64,000 nucleotides of DNA. Origin: Granulicella sp. 5B5. Lineage in GTDB: Bacteria > Acidobacteriota > Terriglobia > Terriglobales > Acidobacteriaceae. Positions 1-7,427 of the stretch are shown in pieces (position 1 is the stretch's first letter; each line of letters opens with the position of its first letter). The stretch covers positions 3,596,001 through 3,660,000 of the forward strand of contig NZ_CP046444.1 of the NCBI RefSeq assembly GCF_014083945.1, written 5' to 3'. The position numbers and the translations under genes were made by a program. Under the pieces are notes generated by a model that ran no database searches, was not told where the DNA came from, and saw only the letters and a list, made by a program, of their open reading frames with translations.

Positions 1-1
1 C

Positions 2-970
2 TCCGGTGTCCGCGCCCTCCTCGCGCATCAACCAGCGGTGAAGGGAACACCCGAGCTCGTCCCCGTTGTCACCTCGCGGCTCACCGCCATCAACAAGGTT
101 CCCGCCGATCAACTCAACAAGCGCCGCCGAGGCTTCGGTCGCTCGCTGCAGGGCCTCAACCTCACCTGGTCGCCCACACCCGATGCCCCGCCTCCCGGCG
201 ACAAGGTCACCTCAGGCAAATGGTGGACTTCGCAACAGGCCTCAGGCTCAGCCACACACCCACTCGTCGCCATCGAACGCAACCGTGCCGCTCGCCTTGA
301 CGTCCGCGTCGGCGACACCGTCACCTTCTCGGCGCAGGACCAGCCCTTCACCGCCACTGTTGCGGCGCTTTACGACACCGACAGTCGCCACGCCTACTCC
401 CGCGCCGACTTCATCTTCCCACAGTCTGTCCTCGGCAGTTTCCCTGTCGTCTGGTACGGCGGCATCCACTGCGACCCAGCCTCCACCGCTCAATTGCGCC
501 GCATCCTCTACGAGCACTACCCTACCGTCACTGTCATCGACGTCGCAGCCACTCTCGAGACCGTCCGACAGGTACTGCTCCAGATCACCTACGTCATTCA
601 GTTCCTCGCGGCATTCTCCATCTTCGCCGGCATCGTCATCCTGGCGAGCGCCATCGCTGGCACGCGCTATCGCCGCATCCGTGAGGTCGTCGTCCTCAAG
701 ACCCTCGGCGCCACGCGCCCTCGCATCGCCACCATCTTCTCCATCGAATTCGCCGTTCTCGGCCTCATCGCCGCAGTCACAGGTCTGCTCTTTGCCAACA
801 TCATGGGACGCGCTCTGCTTCTCCACCAGTTTCACTTCGACTACCACTTCCAGCCCTGGCTTAACCTCACTGCAGTGGCCGGCATCGCTATTCTCACTGT
901 CGCCGCAGGCTGGCTGGCCAGCCACCGCGTCCTCGGCCAAAAGCCCCTCGAAGTCCTCCGCGAGGAGTAA
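2..970 (+). CDS. FtsX-family ABC transporter permease, C-terminal part
   Basis: The frame is open at the left edge, so only the last 322 codons of a longer gene are present. It begins with a periplasmic-type domain and ends with three strongly hydrophobic segments (about window bases 565-655, 725-810 and 865-935). The motif VVLKTLGATRPRI between the first two and the tail PLEVLREE are typical of the second FtsX domain of MacB/LolC-like or large 800-residue permeases, which move lipids, lipoproteins or peptides together with an ATPase. The partner ATPase would lie upstream of the window. Codons end overwhelmingly in C, unlike the genes between 2 and 51 kb, so this belongs to the host chromosome. 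Substrate unknown. Confidence 0.85.
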   Translation, partial: SGVRALLAHQPAVKGTPELVPVVTSRLTAINKVPADQLNKRRRGFGRSLQGLNLTWSPTPDAPPPGDKVTSGKWWTSQQASGSATHPLVAIERNRAARLDVRVGDTVTFSAQDQPFTATVAALYDTDSRHAYSRADFIFPQSVLGSFPVVWYGGIHCDPASTAQLRRILYEHYPTVTVIDVAATLETVRQVLLQITYVIQFLAAFSIFAGIVILASAIAGTRYRRIREVVVLKTLGATRPRIATIFSIEFAVLGLIAAVTGLLFANIMGRALLLHQFHFDYHFQPWLNLTAVAGIAILTVAAGWLASHRVLGQKPLEVLREE

Positions 971-1094
971 GCATACTTCTTTGCACAGCTCACGTTCTCC
1001 GGAAGGTTGACCCCCACCCCTCAACCCACGTACACTCAATAAGTCAGCTGATTGTGGTTCCCCCCTGGACCTGCAGCTAACGCACAATCTGCAT

Positions 1095-1168
1095 TGCCCT
1101 CTCGTTCAATGGTAGGACTAGCGACTCTGACTCGCTCGATCGGGGTTCGAATCCCTGGGGGGCAACCA
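1095..1168 (+). tRNA. tRNA-Gln (anticodon CUG)
   Basis: A full cloverleaf can be folded by eye. The acceptor stem pairs TGCCCTC (1095-1101) with GGGGGCA (1158-1164), including the U1-A72 pair typical of tRNA-Gln. The D stem is GTTC/GGAC. The anticodon stem AGCGA/TCGCT encloses loop CTCTGAC, giving anticodon CTG. The T stem CGGGG/CCCTG holds TTCGAAT. A is the discriminator and CCA is encoded. Its 3' end is duplicated at 1213 and 51928, so it is the apparent integration target of the island that follows. Confidence 0.93.
1148..1160 (+). repeat. Left attachment-site repeat (attL) in the tRNA-Gln 3' end
   Basis: CGAATCCCTGGGG, from the T loop into the acceptor stem, is repeated exactly and in the same orientation at 51928-51940. 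This is the usual position of the crossover sequence for tyrosine integrases that use tRNA genes. Confidence 0.7.
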
Positions 1169-1212
1169 CCACCTATCTGTAAGTTTTTGAAAATAAAGAA
1201 GATAATTTCTTA

Positions 1213-1263
1213 GTTCGAATCCCTGAATGGCAGTAATAAATTTCGTAAGTCATTGAAAATAAA
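1213..1263 (+). repeat. Second imperfect copy of the tRNA-Gln end and its flank
   Basis: GTTCGAATCCCTG (1213-1225) repeats tRNA bases 1145-1157. Twenty bases further on, GTAAGTCATTGAAAATAAA (1245-1263) repeats GTAAGTTTTTGAAAATAAA (1179-1197), with nearly the same spacing (68 and 66 bases). The two units are therefore a tandem imperfect duplication of about 50 bases. This suggests two integration events at the same tRNA, or an attachment site of the integrase-bearing element itself. Confidence 0.7.
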
Positions 1264-1279
1264 TGCTCCTGCTATCAGT

Positions 1280-1700
1280 ATGAAGCTGACAAACCTCGCT
1301 ATCAAGGCGGCGAGCCACGGGACAAACCCTTCAAGTTATTCGACGGCCACGGTTTATTCTTGCTGGTCAATCCTGGAGGATCGAAATTGTGGTGTTGGCG
1401 CTATCGCTTCAACCGTAAAGAGAAGCTGATGGCCTTGGGCGAATATCTGATTGTGAGTCTTTCCTGCGCGCGAGCTTCACTTTGAAGGCCGCAAGTCGCT
1501 GGTTGCAGGCATCGATCCAATGGTTGAGTGCAAGGCTAAGTTTGAGACTAAACAGAGCGAGGCCGAAGGGACGACAGCGCGACTTCTCAAATAGGTTTTG
1601 AGAATGCCGCCCGCAAATGGTGGGAGAGGGGGACGCCAGCAAGTCTTCTCGTCATGCAGAAAAGGTTATGCGGCGTCTGAAGGTCGACGTCTTTCACTTA
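1280..1700 (+). pseudogene. Decayed P4-type tyrosine integrase, N-terminal part
   Basis: ATG 1280 opens with MKLTNLAIKAA. A frameshift near 1312 then leads into PRDKPFKLFDGHGLFLLVNP and SKLWCWRYRFNRKEKLMALG, the hallmark DUF4102 arm-binding domain of P4-family integrases. After further shifts, FENAARKWWERG and HAEKVMRRLKVDVF (ending near 1695) match the start of the core-binding domain. The catalytic Arg-His-Arg-Tyr domain is missing. Its place directly after a tRNA gene is typical. Inactive. Confidence 0.85.
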
Positions 1701-2193
1701 GAGCGAAATAGGATCATTTCTACTTACAAGGTTCGGATGTTGTTCGGGTCTTCTGATCTGAATAGAGCTCTGCCTAATAAAAGTGATGTCGGGCGGCCTT
1801 GATTTTCGTCTTTAACGGAAACTGCATCTGTTGGCTTCGGGAAACCCGTTGGCTCTGGCAGACGCGCGCGTCTTTATGCTAAGCGCTCGGGGACGGAACC
1901 CCGATGTGCTCGGTTTTGCCAGAAATACTGTAGCGACCGAATCTGTATCTGTTATCTCTTCCGCCGGCAAGGATGGTTATCTGGCCAGCTTCTCGTGAAA
2001 GGTTTTGGAGACCGAACACCATCAACCCTGGGGGGCGGGTGCTTCGCTCCGACGTTGCTATTCGTTCCTGAGCCACGAGCGGCGCGCCGTACTATGCATC
2101 GCTGACCTTCTCTATCCACTTGACGACCTTGCCGTCGAGTTATTCCCCGATGGCTCATATCGCCATCGGGCTGTCCGGTATAGCCCCTCGGTT
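1701..2193. other. Non-coding stretch after the integrase remnant
   Basis: No reading frame here has a convincing start, coding composition or family resemblance. Apart from the hairpin at 2146-2170, I see no organised feature. It is probably further decay of the integration module. Confidence 0.5.
2146..2170 (-). terminator. Hairpin after the universal stress gene
   Basis: CCCGATGGC (2146-2154) and GCCATCGGG (2162-2170) form a perfect 9-base-pair stem around a 7-base loop, 24 bases past the stop codon of the minus-strand stress gene. No T-run follows on the minus strand, so it is either a factor-dependent terminator or an RNA-stabilising hairpin. Confidence 0.45.
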
Positions 2194-3138
2194 TCAAGAG
2201 TAAGAAGTGAAATGCACTTCTTTGAAATCTACCGCATTCTCATTTCGCGCCCGTTCGTGGCGAAGCGTAATCACGGGGCAACTCGCCGCAGAGAGAACTT
2301 TATAGGCCACGCTCTGGTGGAACGGCCACCCTCGCGGCGCACCGTCGGCACCCAACACGATCCAGTCTGCCTTGGTCTGGTTGGAGGTTTTCAAAATCAC
2401 CTCCGCCAGCTTGCCCGACACCACGGTCGTACGCACTGGAGGAGCCAGTTTGCTTGCGTCCGGAATCAGCGCACGCAAGGCATCGTCCGCCCAGTCGATG
2501 GTCCGTTGAGGATCGACCTTCTCAGCAACGTCCGGATCCAGAACGTGCAGGAGAATAAGCTCGGCCCGGTAGACCTGTGCGATGTCGAGTGCCAGATGAA
2601 GGCTCTCTCGATAGTTGAAACCGAGCGAGACCGGGTGGAGAATCCGTTGCGGTGTCGCATGCCTGACGCCGGTTTGAGCGTGCGGGCCGACCACAAAGAC
2701 AGGTATGTTTACTGCGGGAACGAGATCGCGTGCCACGGAACCCAAGGTGAGCTGTCCCAGTCTTCCGCGTCCATGTGAACCGATGATCAGTCTGGTTGCA
2801 TGGGTGCGGTTGATCTCCTGAGGAATCACATCCGCCGGGTCGCCATCCCGTACGGCGCTCTCGCAGGGGATTCCCCGCGATTCAAATTCGCGCGCGAGCC
2901 CGAGCAGCACGACACGCAGGTCCCGAACAATCTTGATTTTATCAACATATGGAATTGTCGCAGCGTCCATCGGCACCACATCCGAAGGAGGAAGGGCATG
3001 GATTAACGTGACCTGTGCGCCGCTGGCCTTGGCCTGCGCGATGGCGTGAGGGACGAGATACTCCGTGTCCGACAAATCAGTGGCAACCAGAATCCGGTCG
3101 GGCGCGGCCAAGGCACGTTTTTCGAAGTGGGTTTGCAT
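2194..3138 (-). CDS. Tandem universal stress protein (UspA family)
   Basis: A 314-residue cytoplasmic protein made of two Usp domains, about residues 13-155 and 160-300. The first has the full ATP-binding signature: a G-x2-G-x9-G(S/T) pattern in GSHGRGRLGQLTLGS. The second keeps the fold but its loop (GADGAPRGWPFHQSVA) is degenerate, so probably only one site binds nucleotide. Proteins of this kind help cells survive starvation, hypoxia and other growth arrest; the exact target is unknown. Start ATG 3138 fits the usual Usp N-terminus (DRILVATDLSD from residue 14). A perfect CRP/FNR-type palindrome (3218-3233) lies 80 bases upstream. It is the leftmost intact gene of the island. Confidence 0.9.
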   Translation of the reverse strand: MQTHFEKRALAAPDRILVATDLSDTEYLVPHAIAQAKASGAQVTLIHALPPSDVVPMDAATIPYVDKIKIVRDLRVVLLGLAREFESRGIPCESAVRDGDPADVIPQEINRTHATRLIIGSHGRGRLGQLTLGSVARDLVPAVNIPVFVVGPHAQTGVRHATPQRILHPVSLGFNYRESLHLALDIAQVYRAELILLHVLDPDVAEKVDPQRTIDWADDALRALIPDASKLAPPVRTTVVSGKLAEVILKTSNQTKADWIVLGADGAPRGWPFHQSVAYKVLSAASCPVITLRHERARNENAVDFKEVHFTSYS

Positions 3139-3217
3139 CGCAATCTCCGTATCTTTCCTTGTAACCGAGTCTCTCGTATTCCGGCTCTTTCAAACTGTGG
3201 CGTGGAACACTCAGGCG

Positions 3218-3233
3218 TGTGATGAGCATCACA
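3218..3233 (-). promoter_or_regulatory. CRP/FNR-type operator upstream of the stress gene
   Basis: TGTGATGAGCATCACA is a perfect TGTGA-N6-TCACA palindrome. No convincing -10 lies at the class II distance here. A weak candidate (TACGAG on the minus strand, about 3173-3178) would put the operator near -60, a class I arrangement. The nearest gene in a suitable orientation is the minus-strand universal stress gene. Confidence 0.72.
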
Positions 3234-3492
3234 TCTGCTAGTATCCGTAGCAGCCCTCTTTACGGGAGAGAGCCACACAAGCCGAGAGTCGTCCTTTGAG
3301 ACTGGTAAAGAGATTCTCCGCTGTGACCCGTGTGTCCCACGTAATAAGCCGCGTCGTGCGGATCTGGCCGGAAAGGTAGATCGCGGAACCCCGCAGCCAA
3401 ACTTATGGCATTCGTGTTCAGTGCCAGCATGTTCTCAAATGCGGTGGGGAATCGATCTGGTCGCTTGCTGTTTGTACTAATCCCTGTTCTGC

Positions 3493-4290
3493 TCAGGCCA
3501 CAGTGTGTTTCTCTTGCTCCAGATCGGAGGTTACTGGGGCTGCCTCCCCATCTGGCCGCATTTCTTCCACCGCGGGGTCCCTCAGCAGTTCTGCCTTGGG
3601 GACGAACTTATACCCGCTGAAGATGCTGTCCATCAAGCCGTTTTCTTCCTCAACGGAAACAAGGATGGCCGTATAGATATGGTGGATGAAGAACATCCAA
3701 AACCCGAACATGATGAAGAAATGGATCTCGCGAATCCATTGGATATCGATGAAGCGTGGAATCCAGCCCACCAGGAACAGAAGAACACGGCTCCCCACAA
3801 TTTGAGAGAAGAGCACCAGGCCTGTGAGAATCTCGACAAGCGCCATCGCATAGACGACGGCATAAGCGGCCCCGGCCATTGGGTTATGACCGATATACCG
3901 GACCGGCGACCACGCCATGAAGGCATAATACTTGCCTACCGCGACCAGATTTGCCAGACGCTTTCTGGTTGTCGGGATGTATTGGTTCCAGCGCGACCAG
4001 CGGTTAGCGAAAAGAAACCAGTACATCCGTATCAGAATCGCCGCCATGAACGCGAAACCGGAGACCAGATGGATGAAGCGCATCGTGCCCATGACGTAGG
4101 CGGTTCTGCCCCGCGCGACAACGTAAGGGGCATGCATGTAGTAGCCCGTAATCGAAAGAGAGATGATCGTGATAACCATGACCCAGTGACTGAATCGCAC
4201 CGGCCATTCCCAGACGTAGACACGCACCTGTCCGGGTACCGGGTTCTTCCACGAGGCATCAGTGCCCGCCGTCCGTTGTGTCTTTTTCAT
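3493..4290 (-). CDS. hyaC: [NiFe]-hydrogenase cytochrome b subunit
   Basis: A 265-residue membrane protein with four hydrophobic segments, about residues 33-52, 72-94, 140-163 and 188-212. Histidines suited to bind two b hemes are H35 (FSHW), H53, H74 (RFIH), H190 (REIH) and H203/H204 (FFIHH), in the pattern of HyaC/HupC/HydC. It anchors the periplasmic hydrogenase dimer and passes H2-derived electrons to membrane quinone. It lies 89 bases downstream of the small-subunit gene on the same strand and very likely shares its mRNA. The soluble C-terminus (about residues 215-265) is charged and longer than in Escherichia coli HyaC. The large-subunit gene is over 3 kb away on the other strand. Confidence 0.92.
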   Translation of the reverse strand: MKKTQRTAGTDASWKNPVPGQVRVYVWEWPVRFSHWVMVITIISLSITGYYMHAPYVVARGRTAYVMGTMRFIHLVSGFAFMAAILIRMYWFLFANRWSRWNQYIPTTRKRLANLVAVGKYYAFMAWSPVRYIGHNPMAGAAYAVVYAMALVEILTGLVLFSQIVGSRVLLFLVGWIPRFIDIQWIREIHFFIMFGFWMFFIHHIYTAILVSVEEENGLMDSIFSGYKFVPKAELLRDPAVEEMRPDGEAAPVTSDLEQEKHTVA

Positions 4291-4379
4291 TCGGCTCTCT
4301 CCGCTGCTCCGAATCCTTGCCTTTGAGGGTCGCTCACGGGCACCGATTCCTTCCTTGCTGAGACCGCATCCGCCGTGGC

Positions 4380-5513
4380 TTATGCGCTTCCGCCAGCATT
4401 GAGATCCGGCGGCGGATTCTCTTCAGCCCGCACATTCTTTGCTCTGGTCTTGTCTCGCACAATATTGCCGGCCACCTGAGCCAGCATCGCGATACCGACC
4501 GCCGCGGTGCCGCCCCATCCAATCTCCTCTGCCAGGACGTCCACGCCAAATCCAGGGACCTTCGGCAATCGATCGTAAAACGGTGATTTTGTATCCCAGA
4601 AGCGAGGTGAGGCGCAGGCGATGCAGCCATGACCGGCCTTTACGGGCCAGCTAGTTCCTTCGTTCCAGCGAACGGTTGGACAGTTGTACGTCGCTTCAGG
4701 ACCTTTGCAGCCCATCTTGTAAAGGCACCAGCCTTTGCGATGCCCCTCGTCTCCCCACTCCTCGACATACCGGCCTGCGTCATAATGGGCGCGGCGCTCG
4801 CACTGGTCGTGGATGATATCGCCATAGGCGAACAAAGGACGGTGATATTGGTCGAGAGCCGGGAGATCATGGAAGGTCAGGTAATGAACGAGCACTGCGG
4901 CGGTGTTGGCGGGATTGTGGGGGCAGCCACCCAGATTCACCAGGTTTTTGATACCGGGGACTGCTTCCGCGAGACCCACCGCTCCGGTCGGATTTGGGCT
5001 TGCGCGAACGATTCCGCCGTCCCAGGCGCAGGCGCCGACGGCGATATTGATGGCGGCGTTGGAACAAACGCGGGTAGCAATGTCGAGCGCCGTTTTGCCT
5101 CCGATTGTGCAGTGCACCCCATCCTCCGCCATCGGGATAGAACCTTCGATGACAGCGATATATTCGCCCTTATGATCGCGCATCACCCGTTCCAGTGTCT
5201 CTTCGGCCCGTTTGCCGGCTCCGGCCATGATCAGTTCGTGATACTCCCAGGAGAGAAGCTCGAGTACAAAGTCTCCGACGGAAGGATACCCCGATCGCAA
5301 CATGGATTCAGAGTTGCCCGCGCAATCCTGAAACTCCAGCCAGACCAGAACGGGACGAGTTGTTTGATCGAGCGCCTTTACGACGGCGTGCAGGTAGCGA
5401 GGTGGCAATGCCAGGGTCGCGACCATCGTGCTGCAGAATTTTACAAACTGCCGCCTGGAGATACCCCGCGCCTCGAGAGCCGAACGCAGCTCGATTTCAG
5501 GTAGTGCATTCAT
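4380..5513 (-). CDS. hyaA: [NiFe]-hydrogenase small subunit, group 1, with an unusual proximal cluster site
   Basis: A 377-residue Tat-exported electron-transfer subunit of a membrane-bound uptake hydrogenase. Residues 20-25 (RRQFVK) are the Tat motif, and a C-terminal helix (about 331-352) anchors it. Visible cluster ligands: proximal C64, C162 and C197; distal H235, C238, C263 and C269; medial C278, C297 and C300. At the position of the fourth proximal cysteine (CTGCSES or CTCCSES in relatives) the sequence is CAGNSES, so N67 replaces Cys; the codon is AAC. The two extra cysteines of the oxygen-tolerant 4Fe-3S type are also absent (G66, G167). Actinobacterial-type group 1h enzymes have Asp at this same place. 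The ATG overlaps the stop of a 71-codon upstream frame. Confidence 0.95.
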   Translation of the reverse strand: MNALPEIELRSALEARGISRRQFVKFCSTMVATLALPPRYLHAVVKALDQTTRPVLVWLEFQDCAGNSESMLRSGYPSVGDFVLELLSWEYHELIMAGAGKRAEETLERVMRDHKGEYIAVIEGSIPMAEDGVHCTIGGKTALDIATRVCSNAAINIAVGACAWDGGIVRASPNPTGAVGLAEAVPGIKNLVNLGGCPHNPANTAAVLVHYLTFHDLPALDQYHRPLFAYGDIIHDQCERRAHYDAGRYVEEWGDEGHRKGWCLYKMGCKGPEATYNCPTVRWNEGTSWPVKAGHGCIACASPRFWDTKSPFYDRLPKVPGFGVDVLAEEIGWGGTAAVGIAMLAQVAGNIVRDKTRAKNVRAEENPPPDLNAGGSA

Positions 5514-5725
5514 CCTCGATCCTCCGAATGTTGCCAGATCTGTGCCGTGTCGCTGGATCTATCTCTGCTGCATCGCCGAATGGATGGCTGGAAATCGTTC
5601 AAGACCATTCCGCTCAAGTGAACACACGAAATTCCTGCTGGACCTTGTGCAGTGTGACGCTTCTCGATGAGAAGAGAGGGTAGGGAAGCCAAGCGCCGCC
5701 AGTGAGAGCGTTCTGTTCCGAGCAT
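5510..5725 (-). CDS. Possible 71-residue upstream protein or leader, overlapping hyaA
   Basis: ATG 5725 is preceded on the minus strand by a strong ribosome-binding site (AAGGAGG, 9 bases before the ATG). The frame runs 71 codons and its TGA overlaps the small-subunit ATG (ATGA), the classic layout for translational coupling. The product is rich in Arg and Ser, resembles nothing I know and has no signal or membrane segment, so it may be only a leader. The ribosome site also lies inside an inverted repeat (AGGAGG/CCTCCT, 5727-5740), which could mask it. Real or not, hyaA has no good site of its own, because the DNA just before its ATG is GAGGATCGAGG. Confidence 0.35.
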   Translation of the reverse strand: MLGTERSHWRRLASLPSLLIEKRHTAQGPAGISCVHLSGMVLNDFQPSIRRCSRDRSSDTAQIWQHSEDRG

Positions 5726-5823
5726 GAGGAGGAACCTCCTTTTGGATCTGGCAGAGTATTGCGTTACTCGAGTAGCGAGTAGCAAGGCTGGCGACATTAT
5801 TGATCTTCCATCGCGTCCGGCGC

Positions 5824-5839
5824 TGTGATAGGCGTCACA
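5824..5839 (+). promoter_or_regulatory. CRP/FNR-type operator for the desaturase (and perhaps hyaA)
   Basis: TGTGATAGGCGTCACA is perfect in both arms. TATAGA at 5861-5866 is a good -10 for the plus strand and places the operator centre at -41.5, the class II activator position. The start predicted near 5873 gives a 27-base leader to ATG 5900. The site sits in the divergent region between hyaA and the desaturase gene and could serve both. Confidence 0.78.
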
Positions 5840-5899
5840 TACCAAAACAAATTTCACTGCTATAGATAGAGCGTGTCCTAACTCAACGTGGGGGAAGCG

Positions 5900-6790
5900 A
5901 TGGCGCAGCGTGCGTGGAGGGGATGGACCGCAGACCGTCAGCATCTTTCGGAGAAGAGCAGAACTTTTATCGGGGATCAACCTGGACCCTCGCCGTTGCC
6001 AGTTGTCTTTCACGACCCAAGGCTTAAGTCCGTTGAGTGGCGTGATCTGGTGACTGTGCATCGTCTGGAGGTCTTCGCCGAGCCTCTCTTGCCCGCGGCG
6101 TGGCTTGCCGTCTCGCTGGTCCTAGCAGGGTTCGGGCACTATGTCATCGCGCTTGGGTGCTCGTTCTTTTTCTTTCTGACAGGTCTGCGGCTTGTCCACA
6201 ATGCCTTTCACTCCGCGCTCGGATTGTCTCGCCGAACCACGGACACGGTGCTCTGGATCATGAGCCTGGTCATGCTCGGCTCGATGCACGCAGTGCAGTT
6301 CAACCATCTGCGCCACCACAAGCTCAACTTGAGCGAAGGCGATGTGGAAGGACGGAGTGCGGAGATGCCGGCGTGGCGCGCGCTGCTCTATGGGCCGATA
6401 TTTCCTGTTCTCTTGCACGCGACTGCGCTCCGCTATGGCAACAAAAGATTGCGCAGAATCGTCTGGGGTGAACTATTGTTGAGCGCGTTCTGGATCGTGT
6501 TGGTCTTCGGCGTCTTGCATAGCAGTGTCCTGCGGTATCACGTGAGCGCTATGCTGGTCGGTCAATGCATGACTGCCTTCTTCGCAGTGTGGACCGTCCA
6601 TCACCATTGCGATCGGACGCACCATCTGGCGCGAACGCTACATAATCGCATCAAGAACGCCCTCACGTTCAACATGTTCCTGCACATCGAGCATCATCTC
6701 TTTCCGCGTGTGCCAACCTGCCATCTGCCGGAACTCTCCCGCCGCATCGACCTCGTGGCGCCGGACCTGAGAAGCAAAATCGTTTTTTAA
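5900..6790 (+). CDS. Membrane fatty acid desaturase
   Basis: A 296-residue di-iron membrane enzyme of the acyl-lipid desaturase type. All three histidine boxes are present: HNAFH, HLRHH and HIEHH (the last in HIEHHLFP, typical of the family), with a further HHHCDRTHH stretch before the third. Hydrophobic segments lie around residues 50-80 and 175-215. Such enzymes use O2 and electrons to put a double bond into membrane acyl chains, or act on related substrates such as carotenoids. ATG 5900 is chosen because GGGGAAG precedes it; GTG 5888 is an in-frame alternative. It stands between the two halves of the hydrogenase locus behind its own operator. Confidence 0.85.
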   Translation: MAQRAWRGWTADRQHLSEKSRTFIGDQPGPSPLPVVFHDPRLKSVEWRDLVTVHRLEVFAEPLLPAAWLAVSLVLAGFGHYVIALGCSFFFFLTGLRLVHNAFHSALGLSRRTTDTVLWIMSLVMLGSMHAVQFNHLRHHKLNLSEGDVEGRSAEMPAWRALLYGPIFPVLLHATALRYGNKRLRRIVWGELLLSAFWIVLVFGVLHSSVLRYHVSAMLVGQCMTAFFAVWTVHHHCDRTHHLARTLHNRIKNALTFNMFLHIEHHLFPRVPTCHLPELSRRIDLVAPDLRSKIVF

Positions 6791-6815
6791 AGGACAGCGT
6801 CTTGCCATTGTCACC

Positions 6816-7199
6816 ATGAGGGAGTCTGTGCGTATGCATTTGCCTTTTCCGCTTGTATTGCTGGGACGAATACTCTTCGTCAGTTATTTCATCGCGATGG
6901 GCATGAGCCATCTCCTCAACTTTCGCGAACATTCCGCGCTGCTCAAGCGGAAAGGCGTGCCGTTGCCACGGGCGGCCACCGTCCTGACTGTCGTGATGAT
7001 GGTCACGGGCGGTCTCTTCGTGCTTTTCGACTGGCATGATTGGATCGGGCCGGCCTTGCTCTTCGGCATTATCTTTCCAGCTCCGTTCTTCCTCCATCGA
7101 TTCTGGAACGAAACCGATTCGTATTTGCGGCTTAGTGAGTTTGCGCACATGTTGAAGGACCTTTCGCTCGCCGGCGCAGCCATCCTGCTGTTGCGTTGA
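6816..7199 (+). CDS. DoxX-family small membrane protein
   Basis: A 127-residue protein with four hydrophobic stretches (about residues 12-33, 51-70, 76-92 and 108-126). The opening PLVLLGRILFVSYFIAMGMSHL resembles DoxX/DoxD-like proteins, whose RxxLgxxFixaGxxH pattern is visible. Members are linked to thiosulfate oxidation or to redox-stress complexes at the membrane, but the role of this one is not known. It begins 25 bases after the desaturase stop and is likely cotranscribed from the operator at 5824. Confidence 0.72.
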   Translation: MRESVRMHLPFPLVLLGRILFVSYFIAMGMSHLLNFREHSALLKRKGVPLPRAATVLTVVMMVTGGLFVLFDWHDWIGPALLFGIIFPAPFFLHRFWNETDSYLRLSEFAHMLKDLSLAGAAILLLR

Positions 7200-7252
7200 A
7201 CAGTGGATGGTGCACGAAGAGCGTCTGAAGCTACCAACAAAATCAACTGGGA

Positions 7253-7268
7253 TGTGACAGGAATCACA
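7253..7268 (+). promoter_or_regulatory. CRP/FNR-type operator of the hydrogenase large-subunit/hyp operon
   Basis: TGTGACAGGAATCACA, a perfect TGTGA-N6-TCACA site. TACATT at 7291-7296 is a plausible -10, putting the operator centre at -42.5 and a start near 7303, with a 125-base leader to ATG 7428. An extra half-site (TCACA, 7308-7312) lies just past the predicted start. Confidence 0.78.
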
Positions 7269-7427
7269 TACAAAAGGATCTTCGCAGGAATACATTTCTC
7301 ACTAGCGTCACATGGCAATACCCACTGGAGTCTTCGAAGATCACCAGAGTGAAGTGCGCCTCGTCTCTCAACCCACTTCGCTGGAGTGGATAAGCCGGCA
7401 GGATCTGCGGAGAAGTAGGAGTAAAAG

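Noticed and set aside
248-1087. Long minus-strand frame opposite the permease gene
   Set aside because: GC-rich codon bias in the real gene opens long antisense frames; its Asp/Glu/Gly-rich product is a shadow.
2005-2778. Plus-strand frame opposite the universal stress gene
   Set aside because: It mostly overlaps the clear UspA gene in antisense and has His/Arg-rich shadow composition.
5653-5668. TGTGACGCTTCTCGAT as a second operator for the hydrogenase small subunit
   Set aside because: Only the left arm is intact, the right arm matches two of five bases, and there is no matching -10 on the minus strand. It may be a half-site at most.
7306-7313. Extra TCACA half-site after the predicted large-subunit start
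   Set aside because: A single half-site without a partner at the right spacing.
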